Positions 19,801 through 31,673 of a DNA stretch of 64,000 bases are shown here, one piece after another. Origin of the DNA: Odontesthes bonariensis (lineage: Eukaryota > Chordata > Actinopteri > Atheriniformes > Atherinopsidae); NCBI RefSeq assembly GCF_027942865.1, contig NC_134514.1, positions 39,739,265 through 39,803,264 on the forward strand, in the 5' to 3' direction. Under the pieces are notes generated by a model. It saw only the letters and a list, made by a program, of their open reading frames with translations, did not search any database and was not told the DNA's origin. Both the position numbers and the translations under genes were made by a program. Each line of letters opens with the position of its first letter. Position 1 is the first letter of the stretch.

Positions 19801-22003
19801 TCATCTCAAAGCACTGCAATGGTACAGTCCAATTCAAAGAGAAGCGACTCCTTTTTAACAGGAAGAACCCTCCATCAGAACCAGAACCAGGAGCAGGAGC
19901 AGGAAGGGTGCCCCAGACGGAGGACCAGGGGCCCCACCTCAGCAGCTCTAACCCGAGGCCGTCTGACAGCTTCCCTCATGTCAGAACGGAACACAGGTGC
20001 TTCCTGCCACCTGCAGCTCACCACATCTGTCACCACTGCTGCCAGTAGCAGCCCATCAGAGCTGAACACACCTGGAACATCTGTCAGCCAGCATCGGGCG
20101 GTCGGTGTTCACACACCCACCTGCTGAGGAAAGGGTGTCAGTGACCCTGACCCCACTCTGTGGTACCGTCTAAGGTCACACCCACCTTACCGCTGTGGCT
20201 TCCTGTACAGGTGCTGCCCTACATATACCCTGCAGACAGGTTACCATGGATACTCGCGCAGCGCAGCACTGACCGTTTAGAGCTTGTGAGGAATGGATCC
20301 GTGCCGTCAGCAGGTAGGGCTGCTCCTTGTGCTTGTGTGGTACAGCCACGGGCCGGGCCAGCACCGTGCTTTGGTAGAACAGAGCTGAGGAGACAAGATG
20401 GACAACAGTTTGTCACGTTTAGATTCTCTCACATAAATCTGAATAAATCTTACATGAAGTCAGCCAGAACATCTCAGCTGCTCCCAGTCAAACTGCACTG
20501 TTCTTTCACAGCAGCAAATCTCAAGGAAAGGCTGAGAAATGACACCTCTGCCTTTGTTACTGTTGCACCAAACGTTTTTTACAGCTAACCGACGCCCAGA
20601 TAATGTGCTGCATAATCTAACCGACTGTTGTCAGGAGCACCTAAAAAGGGCTTCAGCTTTAAACACAGGGGTGTCTGAAGGTGGGCTGTGAACTTTGCTA
20701 ACATTCAGATGATCCTTCAGATGATGTCAGCTGCAGAATGTCAGCAGGCACACTGAGGACCTGAGAAATAATAGGATTTCTGTGGCAGCTGTGAGTGGAA
20801 TCTGTGCTCATAATGACATCACCAATGGTTCTGGAACAGTACTGGTCTTCATCGTGTGTCCGTAACCTAACCCCACATATTTTCATGGCTTAATCTGTGC
20901 AATCTTTAGCTCTCGTGTTGAAATGATCAAAATAAAACAAGGACAGTTCAAAAAGTAGAGAACTGAATGTGCACAATGTTAACATCTTTGTTTCAATGAG
21001 CACAATGAATCTGGCATGAGGGCGAAGGAGACTTTCATGTCTCATATCTGCTGGAACCAGGATTAGTTTAGTTATTTCCAGGCTACTGATAACGGGTCCA
21101 ACCAACAATTAATGTGTCCAAAGCATGTTTGCATCATCAACTAAACTCAAACCAGTTACAGAGCAGTGTTTAAGGTAAATGCAGCTGAGAAAGCTGCTGG
21201 ATAACCAGCAGACACAAAGTATACTTATGAGAAAGATTGTATGATGTGTATTCATTTGTAACATTTGAATATTTAAAATGCGTGTTTATTGTAAATATAA
21301 TTCTGTGAAAGCACAGACTGATCATTAAAAGATGGGCTTCTTGGTTTCTCTGTCAGTGCCATTTTTATTTCAACTTTGTTCCATCCAGTGATACTAGAAT
21401 TACTCAATTAAACACAAGTCGTTAGTTTTAATTGAAGTAACAAAAGAAATCGATAAAAAGAAAACATCTTCCTCTCATCCTGAAACTAAACTGAACACGT
21501 GACCGTCCGCACAACACTTCCACGTCTCAGTGGGGAAATAAAACACAAACTTTGACATTTCACTTCTTCCGGTTTCCAAACTGCCTTCGTAGCAATGAGC
21601 AACGAGCCACGCTTCAGGCTGAAGGTCGCCAGTTACCATGCAAACATTTTTAGCTGCAACACCGGCTGACATTGCCTCAGTGATGTCATCAGGGAACAAC
21701 TTTATTATTTTCTTTCACGACAGATCGTTTTGGGAGGATTAGCTTTACTGGCCTCTTCACAACACTAACCAGAAATAGCTCGACCCAGACCTGTTATAAT
21801 GGCACCAATATTTGCTTTATTCAAGACGTGAACTTGAAAGTACCTGTAGCGAGCTGCCCATAACCCACCTCTCCTCTCTCATAAACCGTGGCGCTAAAGT
21901 AAGAACACTGTCAAGAAAAAAGCGCAGACATTGATAAAAGAGAGCGATACTTACGCTTAATTCCCCTGCGATAGGCAGAACTCAACCTAACGATGGCCGC
22001 CAT
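16819..22003 (-). CDS. sdhd: Succinate dehydrogenase cytochrome b small subunit, mitochondrial
   Basis: Minus-strand exons 21955-22003, 20274-20384, 17883-18033 and 16819-16984 join in phase to give 158 aa (human 159). The start [16 protein letters not shown] is a basic mitochondrial presequence. Exon 3 has [15 protein letters not shown] and [14 protein letters not shown], and exon 4 has TDYVHGD (Asp112, Tyr113) and [18 protein letters not shown]. This subunit anchors complex II in the inner membrane; the family uses the LTLHGHW region for heme b and the Asp-Tyr pair at the quinone site. Three hydrophobic helices are visible. It is head-to-head with timm8b and convergent with il18, as expected from the mammalian locus. 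Intron 1 (20385-21954) shows nothing recognisable. The stop codon overlaps an AATAAA. Confidence 0.96.
17527..17640. repeat. 27-bp minisatellite, about 4 copies
   Basis: A 27-bp unit beginning GCCCCCGACGTGTGGGACTA is repeated without change about four times in sdhd intron 3. The rest of this intron shows no clear feature. Confidence 0.93.
18326..18440. repeat. 15-bp minisatellite, about 7.5 copies
   Basis: The unit AGCAGCGGGCTCCTG is repeated perfectly in sdhd intron 2. Both strands stay open because 15 is a multiple of three; this is not a gene. Confidence 0.95.
18748..18815. repeat. 21-bp minisatellite, about 3 copies
   Basis: Units containing GGGACCACCGCTGGGTC repeat with small changes in sdhd intron 2, beside the LINE remnant. 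Confidence 0.75.
19326..19409. repeat. 16-bp G+C-rich minisatellite inside RT sequence
   Basis: The unit CCCGGACCCGGCGCCG is repeated four to five times. It lies between the KATGP and SSYRPV motifs of the LINE, so it expanded within former coding sequence. Confidence 0.9.
19753..20130 (-). mobile_element. LINE family A 3' end fragment
   Basis: Its start resembles the tail at 51.6 and 55.5 kb (TTTATTTATAAAGTGC and CAAATGTCATCTC), followed by CTTTTTAACAGGAAGAACC. It lies in sdhd intron 2. Confidence 0.65.
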
Positions 22004-22091
22004 GATGATTAACCAACCAAGGTCACCACAGTCACCCGGATGTAGTTGTTGCGTCGTCAATGACACAAAGATGTTGAATGTTCGAGAAGAT

Positions 22092-22522
22092 GAGTTACTA
22101 TGGCAAGCATTTTAACATTCAATAGCTACGTTTGACGATCCAGAATTAGCATGTAGATATCAACGTTTTTCTGACTAGTCCTAATTAGTAAATACATTTT
22201 GAATAGTTGGATTTTTGATTCAAGATATTTGTAACGTGATTGTGACTAGTCGAAACGAAATATAGAGATATTTGTTTCTTGCTAGGACAAATGATGTCAC
22301 TTTTGTCATTCATGTGTATGGGGTTTTGATCACAGATATCGACGTCATTTTGACAAGTCAAAACTTAATTTAAGATATCTGAAAAGGGACATGTAGATAT
22401 CTTTAATTGAGGTGAATTAAAGATATCTTGAACTGGAATTATGACTAGTCGTAATACAGATATCTGCAACACATATCCAGTCTGGCTATTAAATGTTAAA
22501 ATGGCTTGCCACAGAGTTACTA
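22092..22522. mobile_element. MITE with 9-bp target-site duplication
   Basis: GAGTTACTA occurs at 22092-22100 and again at 22514-22522. The body starts TGGCAAGCATTTTAACATTC and ends in the near reverse complement. Inside are repeated AGATATC and GACTAGTC palindromes. A 9-bp duplication is typical of Mutator-like elements. There is no coding capacity. Confidence 0.8.
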
Positions 22523-22532
22523 CAGCTTAGTG

Positions 22533-22875
22533 ACAGTATATGGAAGTTTTTCTGTGCCATCAGAGTTTGAATACGAATTTCTAATATCGAATTTTTACAG
22601 CATCAAATTCAGACTTTGAATTTGAAAAACCAACAGTGTAATAGATATAACTCAATATCTATTGAGCTGATCTGATGAATTGAGACAGGGATCGATTGCT
22701 TCTCCTTGTTTATCCAGATGTTAAGTCTGGTTCTTTTTCCACTGAATTTTTTGAAGTTGAATTTTTTTCCACTGTTGATTTTTCAAATTCAAAGTCTGAT
22801 TTTGATGCTGTAAAAATTCAATATTAGAAATTCGTATTCAAACTCTGATGGCACAGAAAAACTTCCATAACAGTA
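22533..22875. mobile_element. Fold-back MITE, about 330 bp
   Basis: The termini TATGGAAG and CTTCCATA (22539-22869) begin arms of roughly 105 bp that are near-perfect reverse complements (for example TTTTTCTGTGCCATCAGAG). They are flanked by ACAGTA at 22533-22538 and 22870-22875. It is non-coding and inserted in the sdhd/timm8b divergent region. Confidence 0.82.
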
Positions 22876-23553
22876 TCAGTGGGACACTGGGTGGGTTTCC
22901 ATGCAATGCCCCCTCATTAACATGAACACCTGAATGAAATGTTTGAATAATGCATTGAGTAACACGTATTCTGAATATATGAGGAACAAAGAGACATTCA
23001 GAATAATATATACACTGGTGTTTAAAATTCTGTAAATAAATGCTCTTGATTCTTTTTCTTATTTCAATGCCCTCCAATTTAAATATTTATGGATATATGA
23101 TTGTTTTTGCATTGCCTGTTTTCATCAGATTCCATTTTATTTAAAATCTTCATCATCTTCATCATAGATTATTAGATTAGGAACCGATAAAAATTGCTAT
23201 ATTCATAAGATAGAAAGGGAAAACTGAGAAATAAAAGGGCCAAATTCTGTTTCGTCAGCAGAAATAACATGATTCAGACGTTTTCAGTGAACTCCTCTTC
23301 AATATCGAATATCTTTGTAAACGTCACTTCTTGCGTCACTTTCAGTCTGAAGATTTGTAAACGTCCCTGAGCAAGAGCCGCTGCTGTGGGGTGCATCATG
23401 TGACTGTTATATCAGCGCTGGCTCCGCCGCCGCAGCCTCTCTGTAGCGGAGGCAGCGAAGGTCACCTCCGCTCAGCCCCGCTCCGCTCAGCCCCGCTCAG
23501 CCGCCTGTTACCGGCTTCTTACAGTCGCCCTGTGCTCATCTATTCAGAGGCTA

Positions 23554-26500
23554 ATGGACAGCTTTCACAACTATAGTGCTTCTGAGAAAGCAGAAGCAAC
23601 GGAACTCCAGAGGATGATCGCCATAGAGCAACAGAAAGCGCAGTTTCAGGCTCAGGTTTGTAGCAGCAGCGGGCCACATGCCGGGAGCCTCGGGCTCCTG
23701 GTGACACCGAACTGCACCCAGAGAGCGAACATTTAAAGCTTTATTCGCCATGTACGATGTGACGTTTATGCGTGTTAAAACCTGAACTTGTCCTGCTGCA
23801 CAATAACATTTCTCATGGGAAGGTTTCTTCCCACAGGCAGCGACCATTACAGTTTTCTGGAGCTATGTTAAAAACAAAAGAGCATTAATATGACATCATA
23901 TGTAGCATCTTCAGTCAGAAGGCTACTCCCAAAGGCTTTGAAGAAAGGATTTCCCTTCCATGTGGAGCCTAACTCTGCGTAGCCTAACTCTGCCTAGCCC
24001 AACTCTGCCTAGCCCAACTCTGCCTAGCCCAACTCTGCGTAGCCTAACTCTGCGTAGCCCAACTCTGCGTAGCCCAACTCTGCCTAGCCCAACTCTGCGT
24101 AGCCCAACTCTGCGTAGCCCAACTCTGCCTAGCCCAACTCTGCGTAGCCCAACTCTGCGTAGCCCAACTCTGCCTAGCCCAACTCTGCGTAGCCCAACTC
24201 TGCGTAGCCTAACTCTTCGTAGCCCAACTCTGCGTAGCCCAACTCTGCCTAGCCCAACTCTGCCTAGCCCAACTCTGCCTAGCCCAACTCTGCGTAGCCC
24301 AACTCTGCGTAGCCCAACTCTGCGTAGCCCAACTCTGCCTAGCCCAACTCTGCGTAGCCCAACTCTGCGTAGCCCAACTCTGCCTAGCCCAACTCTGCGT
24401 AGCCCAACTCTGCCTAGCCCAACTCTGCGTAGCCCAACTCTGCGTAGCCCAACTCTGCGTAGCCCAACTCTGCCTAGCCCAACTCTGCGTAGCCCAACTC
24501 TGCGTAGCCTAACTCTGCCTAGCCCAACTCTGCCTAGCCCAACTCTGCGTAGCCCAACTCTGCGTAGCCCAACTCTTCGTAGCCCAACTCTGCGTAGCCC
24601 AACTCTGCGTAGCCCAACTCTGCGTAGCCTAACTCTGCGTAGCCCAACTCTGCCTAGCCCAACTCTGCGTAGCCCAACTCTGCGTAGCCTAACTCTGCCT
24701 AGCCCAACTCTGCGTAGCCCAACTCTGCGTAGCCTAACTCTTTGTAGCCCAACTCTGCGTAGCCCAACTCTGCCTAGCCCAACTCTGCGTAGCCCAACTC
24801 TGCGTAGCCCAACTCTGCGTAGCCCAACTCTGCCTAGCCCAACTCTGCCTAGCCCAACTCTGCGTAGCCCAACTCTGCGTAGCCCAACTCTGCCTAGCCC
24901 AACTCTGCCTAGCCCAACTCTGCGTAGCCCAACTCTGCGTAGCCCAACTCTGCCTAGCCCAACTCTGCGTAGCCCAACTCTGCGTAGCCTAACTCTGCCT
25001 AGCCCAACTCTGCCTAGCCCAACTCTGCGTAGCCCAACTCTGCGTAGCCTAACTCTGCGTAGCCCAACTCTGCGTAGCCCAACTCTGCGTAGCCCAACTC
25101 TGCGTAGCCTAACTCTGCGTAGCCCAACTCTGCGTAGCCCAACTCTGCGTAGCCTAACTCTGCCTAGCCCAACTCTGCGTAGCCCAACTCTGCGTAGCCT
25201 AACTCTGCGTAGCCCAACTCTGCGTAGCCTAACTCTGCCTAGCCCAACTCTGCGTAGCCCAACTCTGCCTAGCCCAACTCTGCCTAGCCCAACTCTGCGT
25301 AGCCTAACTCTGCGTAGCCTAACTCTGCCTAGCCCAACTCTGCCTAGCCCAACTCTGCGTAGCCCAACTCTGCGTAGCCCAACTCTGCGAAGCCCAACTC
25401 TGCGTAGCCCAACTCTGCCTAGCCCAACTCTGCCTAGCCCAACTCTGCCTAGCCCAACTCTGCGTAGCCCAACTCTGCGTAGCCTAACTCTGCCTAGCCC
25501 AACTCTGCGTAGCCCAACTCTGCGTAGCCTAACTCTGCCTAGCCCAACTCTGCGTAGCCCAACTCTGCGTAGCCCAACTCTGCGTAGCCCAACTCTGCGT
25601 AGCCCAACTCTGCCTAGCCCAACTCTGCGTAGCCCAACTCTGCGTAGCCCAACTCTGCGTAGCCTAACTCTGCGTAGCCCAACTCTGCGTAGCCCAACTC
25701 TGCGTAGCCCAACTCTGCGTAGCCTAACTCTGCCTAGCCCAACTCTGCGTAGCCCAACTCTGCGTAGCCTAACTCTGCGTAGCCCAACTCTGCGTAGCCC
25801 AACTCTGCGTAGCCTAACTCTGCCTAGCCCAACTCTGCGTAGCCCAACTCTGCGTAGCCCAACTCTGCGTAGCCTAACTCTGCGTAGCCCAACTCTGCGT
25901 AGCCCAACTCTGCGTAGCCCAACTCTGCGTAGCCTAACTCTGCGTAGCCTAACTCTGCCTAGCCCAACTCTGCGTAGCCCAACTCTGCGTAGCCCAACTC
26001 TGCGTAGCCTAACTCTGCGTAGCCTAACTCTGCGTAGCCCAACTCTGCGTAGCCCAACTCTGCGTAGCCTAACTCTGCGTAGCCCAACTCTGCGTAGCCT
26101 AACTCTGCCTAGCCCAACTCTGCGTAGCCCAACTCTGCGTAGCCTAACTCTGCGTAGCCTAACTCTGCCTAGCCCAACTCTGCGTAGCCCAACTCTGCCT
26201 AGCCCAACTCTGCCTAGCCCAACTCTGCCTAGCCCAACTCTGCGTAGCCTAACTCTGCCTAGCCCAACTCTGCGTAGCCCAACTCTGCGTAGCCCAACTC
26301 TGCGTAGCCTAACTCTGCGTAGCCCAACTCTGCGTAGCCTAACTCTGCCTAGCCCAACTCTGCGTAGCCCAACTCTGCGTAGCCCAACTCTGCGTAGCCC
26401 AACTCTGCGTAGCCTAACTCTGCGTAGCCCAACTCTGCGTAGCCCAACTCTGCGTAGCCTAACTCTGCGTAGCCTAACTCTGCGTAGCCCAACTCTGCGT

Positions 26501-26902
26501 AGCCTTCGGGACCCACTGCCCTGAATGAATGGCTCCTGATCAGGCCACTGCAGAGCTTGATTGATCATTTGAATCAGGTGTGCTGGAGGAGGGAAACATC
26601 CAAAACATGCAGGGCAGTGGTACTTGAGGACCGGAATTGAGAAACACTGTAGCCTAACTAACTTCCTGGCATTGATACACTCAAACCCGAGTTTAGCATG
26701 TCAGCTCCTAACCAGGTTGTGATGTGACCTGCAGGTTCACACTTTCACTGACGTCTGCTGGGACAAGTGTGTGGACACTCCAGGCTCCAAGCTGGACCAC
26801 CGTACTGAGACGTGCCTGGTGAGCTGCGTGGAGAGGTTCATTGACACCACCCTGACCATCACCAACCGCTTCACCCAGATGGTGCAGAAGGGCGCTCATT
26901 GA
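23554..26902 (+). CDS. timm8b: Mitochondrial import inner membrane translocase subunit Tim8B
   Basis: Exons 23554-23655 and 26735-26902 join in phase 0 to give 89 aa (human 83). The product has [18 protein letters not shown] at the exon 1 end, then the twin CX3C motif of small Tims (Cys42/Cys46 in CWDKC and Cys61/Cys65 in CLVSC) and [16 protein letters not shown]. With Tim13-type partners it chaperones hydrophobic precursors across the mitochondrial intermembrane space. The single intron is expanded by a 2.5-kb minisatellite. ATG 23554 is chosen because the frame continues into the conserved helix. Confidence 0.96.
23966..26504. repeat. 15-bp minisatellite, about 169 units, in the timm8b intron
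   Basis: The unit GTAGCCCAACTCTGC varies almost only at two places: the linker (GCGT or GCCT) and the base after AGCC (C or T). Every unit inspected keeps exactly 15 bp from 24001 to 26500, with no indel. Because 15 is a multiple of three and the unit lacks stops, both strands read open for over 850 codons (LRSPT-type on plus, LRRVG-type on minus). These frames are artefacts. Confidence 0.97.
26505..26649. mobile_element. hAT-type MITE, truncated
   Basis: The sequence ends CCGGAATTGAGAAACACTG and contains AACATCCAAAACATGCAGGG, the form of a very common teleost hAT-derived MITE. A second copy lies at 51899-52019. The left end is missing where the 15-bp array stops. GTAGCCTAAC, part of the array unit, reappears just after its right end. 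Confidence 0.75.
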
Positions 26903-27124
26903 TGGAGGACTGGGGGGGGTGGGGGTTGTGTTCCTCTGCCCTGTTGACTGGAGATGATGTGAAGCTTTGCTATGTGCTGTGACTGCTGGGGCTTTGGGCT
27001 TTCTTGGAAAACCCTGCTAGCTTCTCGATGGGAATCTTAAAGTCATGTGATGGGATATTAGTGGACTGCCAAATGTTGACCTGCAGGTCTGGAAAAAGAA
27101 AAAGTTGAAAAGGCCCTAGAAGGT

Positions 27125-27130
27125 ATTAAA
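27125..27130 (+). terminator. Candidate timm8b polyadenylation signal
   Basis: ATTAAA lies 223 bp after the timm8b stop codon. Confidence 0.45.
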
Positions 27131-27351
27131 ATCTTCAAATGTTGTCTTCTGTTCATCTTTCTAAAGCTCAGAGATCAGAGGTGCTCATGTTCTGCGGCTC
27201 CAACAGAAACCTGCTGAGGTTTTGCTTTAATGATAGATTACCATCCCAACTGTGAAAAGAATGCATTATTTCTTTTTGGATTATCCATCTGAGCCTTTTC
27301 TCAGCCTGTCTGTTTCCAGGTTGAATCATTGAATGAATGATGTCTTTAAGC

Positions 27352-28494
27352 TAGGGCTGGACGATAAAACGGAAGCGATATGAAACGCGGTCGATACTTT
27401 TCGATAGATTACATTCGTCCATCTTTTGACAGACAATACGAATAGCCAATGACAACGAGAGCTGCGCCGCGCTGAACCAGTCAGGTGGCTGGAATAGAGC
27501 CGTGCCAGCAGCGAGTCCTGGCCTGGTTGTGCTGCTGCAGCCGAATGAAGACGGCCCAAAGCGTAAGGGATGATTAAGAAGGCCCGAAAAGTTCAGTGGT
27601 GTGGAGGTATTTTGGGTTTTTAAAGTCTGACATGAAGAGAGAAGTGTGCACTGCAGTGTGCATGTTCCAAAGACTCATGTGTTTCATGCTAACTTTCTTT
27701 GATTAGTCGACCGGTCAGATAAAGGATTTTAATGTAAAATACATGTTCTGTGTCACATGTCATGTTCAACACTGACAGAAAATACATATTTAATTAAAAA
27801 TGAACCTTCTGATATCTTTAAATCTTTATTAATATTAAAGGCGGGGTAGGGGTTCTTTTTCTGGAACATTTTTTTACATATTGCTTTAAATACTCTTCAC
27901 ACCCCCATTGCAACCAATTAATTAAAAGTTTTGACACAAATATGAAAAGTTTTAGTGGCCTCTAGAACGTACAATCTAGGAAAAACAGAATCCAATCATT
28001 GTGAACGGACCGTTCACAATGATTGGATTCTGATGCCGTCTATCAAACTGCAACCTGCTCCTCCCTCCCCCTCCCCCCCCTGTTTCTCGTACCCTGCTCC
28101 TTGGCAGGAAGCTAAACTAGAGCCAGCTTGGCTAGCACCTAGCATTATTAAACGTATAGTTAGCATAAACTAAATACTAAATACTAAATACGGCAACGAT
28201 CGATGCTTGCTGTCAGAACAGCGCTCGTGCACCTTCGTGCTCGTGCGCGTTCATGTACTCTAGAGGCGTGCCTTCGGGGGAAAAGTGAAGAAAAGGGTTG
28301 GGACTTTTTACCGGTGTATTTTCAAAATGCAGCTTCGCTGGACTCAAAATCCAGGATCTCCTACCCTACCTTTAACAGGAAACATTTAAAATTCCCAATA
28401 TAGTGAATTTTTTTTTAGATCGTGATATATATCGATGTCAGCTGATATAAAAGATATATCATGATATGACTTTTTCCCATATCGCCCAGCCCTA
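27352..28494. mobile_element. hAT-like non-autonomous element
   Basis: The termini are TAGGGCTGGACGATA at the left and the near-complement ATATCGCCCAGCCCTA at the right, the classic form of a common fish hAT family. The flanking 8-mers (CTTTAAGC, TTTCAGGC) are only partly alike. A TTAA-class element (27835-28375) is nested within. No transposase is visible. Confidence 0.85.
27835..28375. mobile_element. TTAA-flanked element nested in the hAT
   Basis: TTAA at 27835-27838 and 28372-28375 flanks a body that begins AGGCGGGGTAGGGG and ends CCTACCCTACCT. Inside lies a perfect palindrome with 23-bp arms (27986-28008 and 28010-28032) around one central base. No coding. Confidence 0.75.
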
Positions 28495-28599
28495 TTTCAG
28501 GCATTATTGCTATTATCAGACATATAACTTCCATCGTGTTATATGTCGACTGCGAGGGAGTTAATGCGTTCTAATCCATGATGAACTATCCATATCATC

Positions 28600-28862
28600 T
28601 GAAAGGATCTATCTACACCTTGGACAGGGTGCAAGTCTGTCACAGGGCAAATATAGAGACGAACGACCGTGCTCATGCACGCTCATGCACGCTCACTCAC
28701 TCACAATAAAAGCACCAAATAACATGCTTGTTTTGATGGATGATGGGGAGAGGCAGAGTAGCCCTGCATGCAGACAGAGCCAGGCCAGGTTTGAACCTGG
28801 AATCTTTCTGTTGGGCAACAGTTCTGACTCCTACACCGCCATGCAGCCCTAAAGGGAACCAA
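28600..28862 (-). mobile_element. tRNA-derived SINE-like repeat
   Basis: The minus strand starts AGGGCTGCATGGCGGTGTAG and has GATTCCAGGTTCAAACCTGG, similar to an RNA polymerase III B box (GGTTCGANTCC). It belongs to the same broad class as 33.45 and 51.3 kb. Confidence 0.55.
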
Positions 28863-31673
28863 CAAAGGCTCCCATTAAAGTATGCCTGAGCAGCAATCTG
28901 CTGAACAGAGACTTTTTTATGTTTGTTTCTTTTGATAAGTGACAACTTGAAAGATACGTTGCAAAGAAGAGATTTTTAGAAAAAATGTATTCAAAAATAA
29001 TTTACACTAAATAACCAAGACTAAATGTATATCAGGTTCTAATAAAACCATAAAGAATAACAGAGAATGCTTATGCAGATGTAGCGATATTTGGCATTTA
29101 TATATGTATCAAATATAAGGATTTATCAGACGTTCTCAATAAACCTTAAACCTCGAATGTAGGGCACCACCTTCGAATGAAGGAAAAACAAAATCTTACG
29201 ATCCTGGTATGTTAAATTAATAATTAAAAATTAATTAATTAGTTTCAATTAATAATCAGTCTCATATCTCGCTACTTTCGTGAAAGTTCTCATTTGGTTG
29301 GACAAACATTACGTAAAGAAAGCATGCGACACAATCTGTGATTATAACATATATATAGATATATGAGCTATTTATTAAAATGATATAACCAAAGACATGA
29401 ACCTTAAACAAACAGGAAATGCATTGAATATGGGTGATTATATACGACACTTAGTGAATGGAAAATAAAATATGGGGAATGGAGGGATACTGGATTTATT
29501 CAAATAATTTAGGTTAGCTTACTATTTGGAGCTAAAGACTGACATCTTGGATTCATTTATCATTCTAATTGTGAAAGACTCGAGACACCCATCTAACCCA
29601 CTCTAAGGTGAAAAACGGGTCGGCCTAACTTTACTGAAGTCCTTAGTCAGCTCGGAACACTGCAGGTAGTAGCCACGCAGTCCGAGTGGGTTCCTTCTGG
29701 GTTCCGCTCTCTGGGCCTGGTTGTGGCTGATATCAGCGGACTCTCTAGGACTTCTCAGCAGTTGACTGGAGGTCGCTTCTTTTCACCGGGAAACGGGAAC
29801 GCTGGTGTCGACTTCACTGTGCAGGATGATTAAACTCGTCCGAGTGTCAGAGTTGGTCGGCTGCTGATTCCTCTGATGAAGTGAACTTACGTTCACAGAA
29901 AGTTAACAGAGGTTGCCTGGAGTTGGCTTTCTTGGTAGGAAAAACTGATGATGGCGTGCAACAGCGGAGGTTAGGACGTGCGACGTAAAAAGGACATGGA
30001 TGACGAACAAAACACAGAAAGTGTGTATCTTTAGACTACTTCATTCTGTTTCTATCTCTGTTCGGGTCTTTCTTTCTCGTCTTTCTTTGGGTCCTTGCCA
30101 TATTCTTCCTCCCTCCTGTCGTCTTCTGCACCGCTCATCCTCTCGTCTTTCCGCTCTCTCCTGAGACTCCGGAAAACTCCCAAAACTCTTGTGCACGCTT
30201 CTCTTCTTCTTCTCTTCTCAAATCATCTCTAAATCTTCTAAAATCTGTTCTAATCTGATTTTGGGTTCGCGGGCTCCGTGGTTTGACTCGCGGAGGCGGG
30301 GCATGACGTAAGCTTACACTACTTTTTCAGCCAATGATATGCCTGAACTGTGGTGAATGTCTGCCTGGGTGTGTGTGTGAGGTGCTCTGTTCAGCGTCTT
30401 TAAAGAGACTTCTAAATATAACAAAGAAACTCTTATTTCTCCATTACTCTGTCTCATAGAACATTTGTCTCGATGATTCTGAAAACACAACAACTTGTTA
30501 AGATATGCAGATTAAAGATATAACATAGACTTGTGATATGAAGACATCAAATAACACACAACGTAATTGATGATTAGGACTTTCAAAATTCAGATGAATA
30601 TCTATGAAATCGTGACATATGAATAGCGAACCACATAATGTTATTTTTCTGTGTTACCAATGGAGAGACCAAACAATAACAAACAGATACAGAAGGGACA
30701 TCGTTAAAAGTTAAATTGTTGCATATATCTGTCCGGTTTACTGGGTCTTTGGGGATTTAAATCTTCAACACTACAGACCACTAGGGGGCAATGTGGTCTG
30801 TAGTGTTGGTCATTTTCCAACATGATCAGGTCTCTGTCAATATTTAAGCCAGAATCGTACAAATTGTCTCTATATGCATCTTGTGACTTCGCTGGGAACC
30901 TGAAAGAACTTGTACAAAGTTATCAAACACATTTAAAACAGTTTTAAGATTTGGCTAAAAGTGAGTCTTGGTAAAGTCTTATTTAGCCATCTGGTCCCCT
31001 TATCTGGGGAAATGGGGGTAGAGTGTCAACTTCGATTTATTGGTCCAAACAAGATAGGTAAGTCTCCCACTTCTCCAAAAAAAGGGTTCTTTGTTCATTT
31101 GAGCTTATTCCAATTTATGGCAAGTGTCTGTTGCTAATTCCACTCCCAAAAGCTTTCAAAGAGCCGAAGGTCGTTATAAATTAGGCTTTTGTCTCTCTAC
31201 TTTGTGTAGAATTTCCGATCTGTTCTTGCCCAGAAAAGAAAACATCCCCCACAGGAATGCTGATATCTTCAGAGGCTGAAGGCCTCTTAATCCAACACTG
31301 GGACTGCTACACAGACAAAAAGCTCACAAGTCAGAAATAGGATTTTCGCATTACTGTACTATTGTGTTATTTTCTGAGCAAAGGTACAACTTAATGAAAC
31401 ACTCAAAATCCACTCAAAGATGAAAGTTTCATGTGCATGAATCATAGTGAGCTCTCAAAGGTCTGTGCAGATTTATCAGGTTGACTGCAGCGGCCTCCAA
31501 ATAATCCGACCATAGGACACTTTCATGCCACTTGTTTTTGGCAAATAAGGTCAATTCATTTTGTAATACTACAAACCTCAAAAATATCCTAACTTCTGTC
31601 GACCGGTGTTCTATAACGTGAACAGATGAATGAGTTTCAACAGTTTTCTCACAGATCCTTAGCTTAAAGGCAT
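28863..31673. other. Unassigned AT-rich intergenic stretch
   Basis: No gene, known repeat end or long ORF is recognised. The subregion 29580-30320 is less AT-rich and has pyrimidine-rich runs near 30050-30250. A 16-bp inverted repeat forms a tight hairpin at 30766-30808 (arms 30766-30781 and 30793-30808). It could be an old retroelement or simply intergenic sequence. Confidence 0.6.

Larger units (their letters stand above)
22004..23553. promoter_or_regulatory. Divergent sdhd / timm8b promoter region
   Basis: The two start codons face away from each other 1.55 kb apart, with no gene between. In mammals this pair is also head-to-head. A G+C-rich, CpG-rich stretch at 23395-23520 next to timm8b and the mixed sequence just above 22003 are the likely core promoters. 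Much of the space in between is two MITEs (22092-22522 and 22533-22875). Confidence 0.6.

Noticed and set aside
23923-26568. Overlapping open frames of 881 aa (minus) and 854 aa (plus)
   Set aside because: They come from a 15-bp repeat whose length is a multiple of three and whose unit has no stop on either strand; they lie in the timm8b intron.
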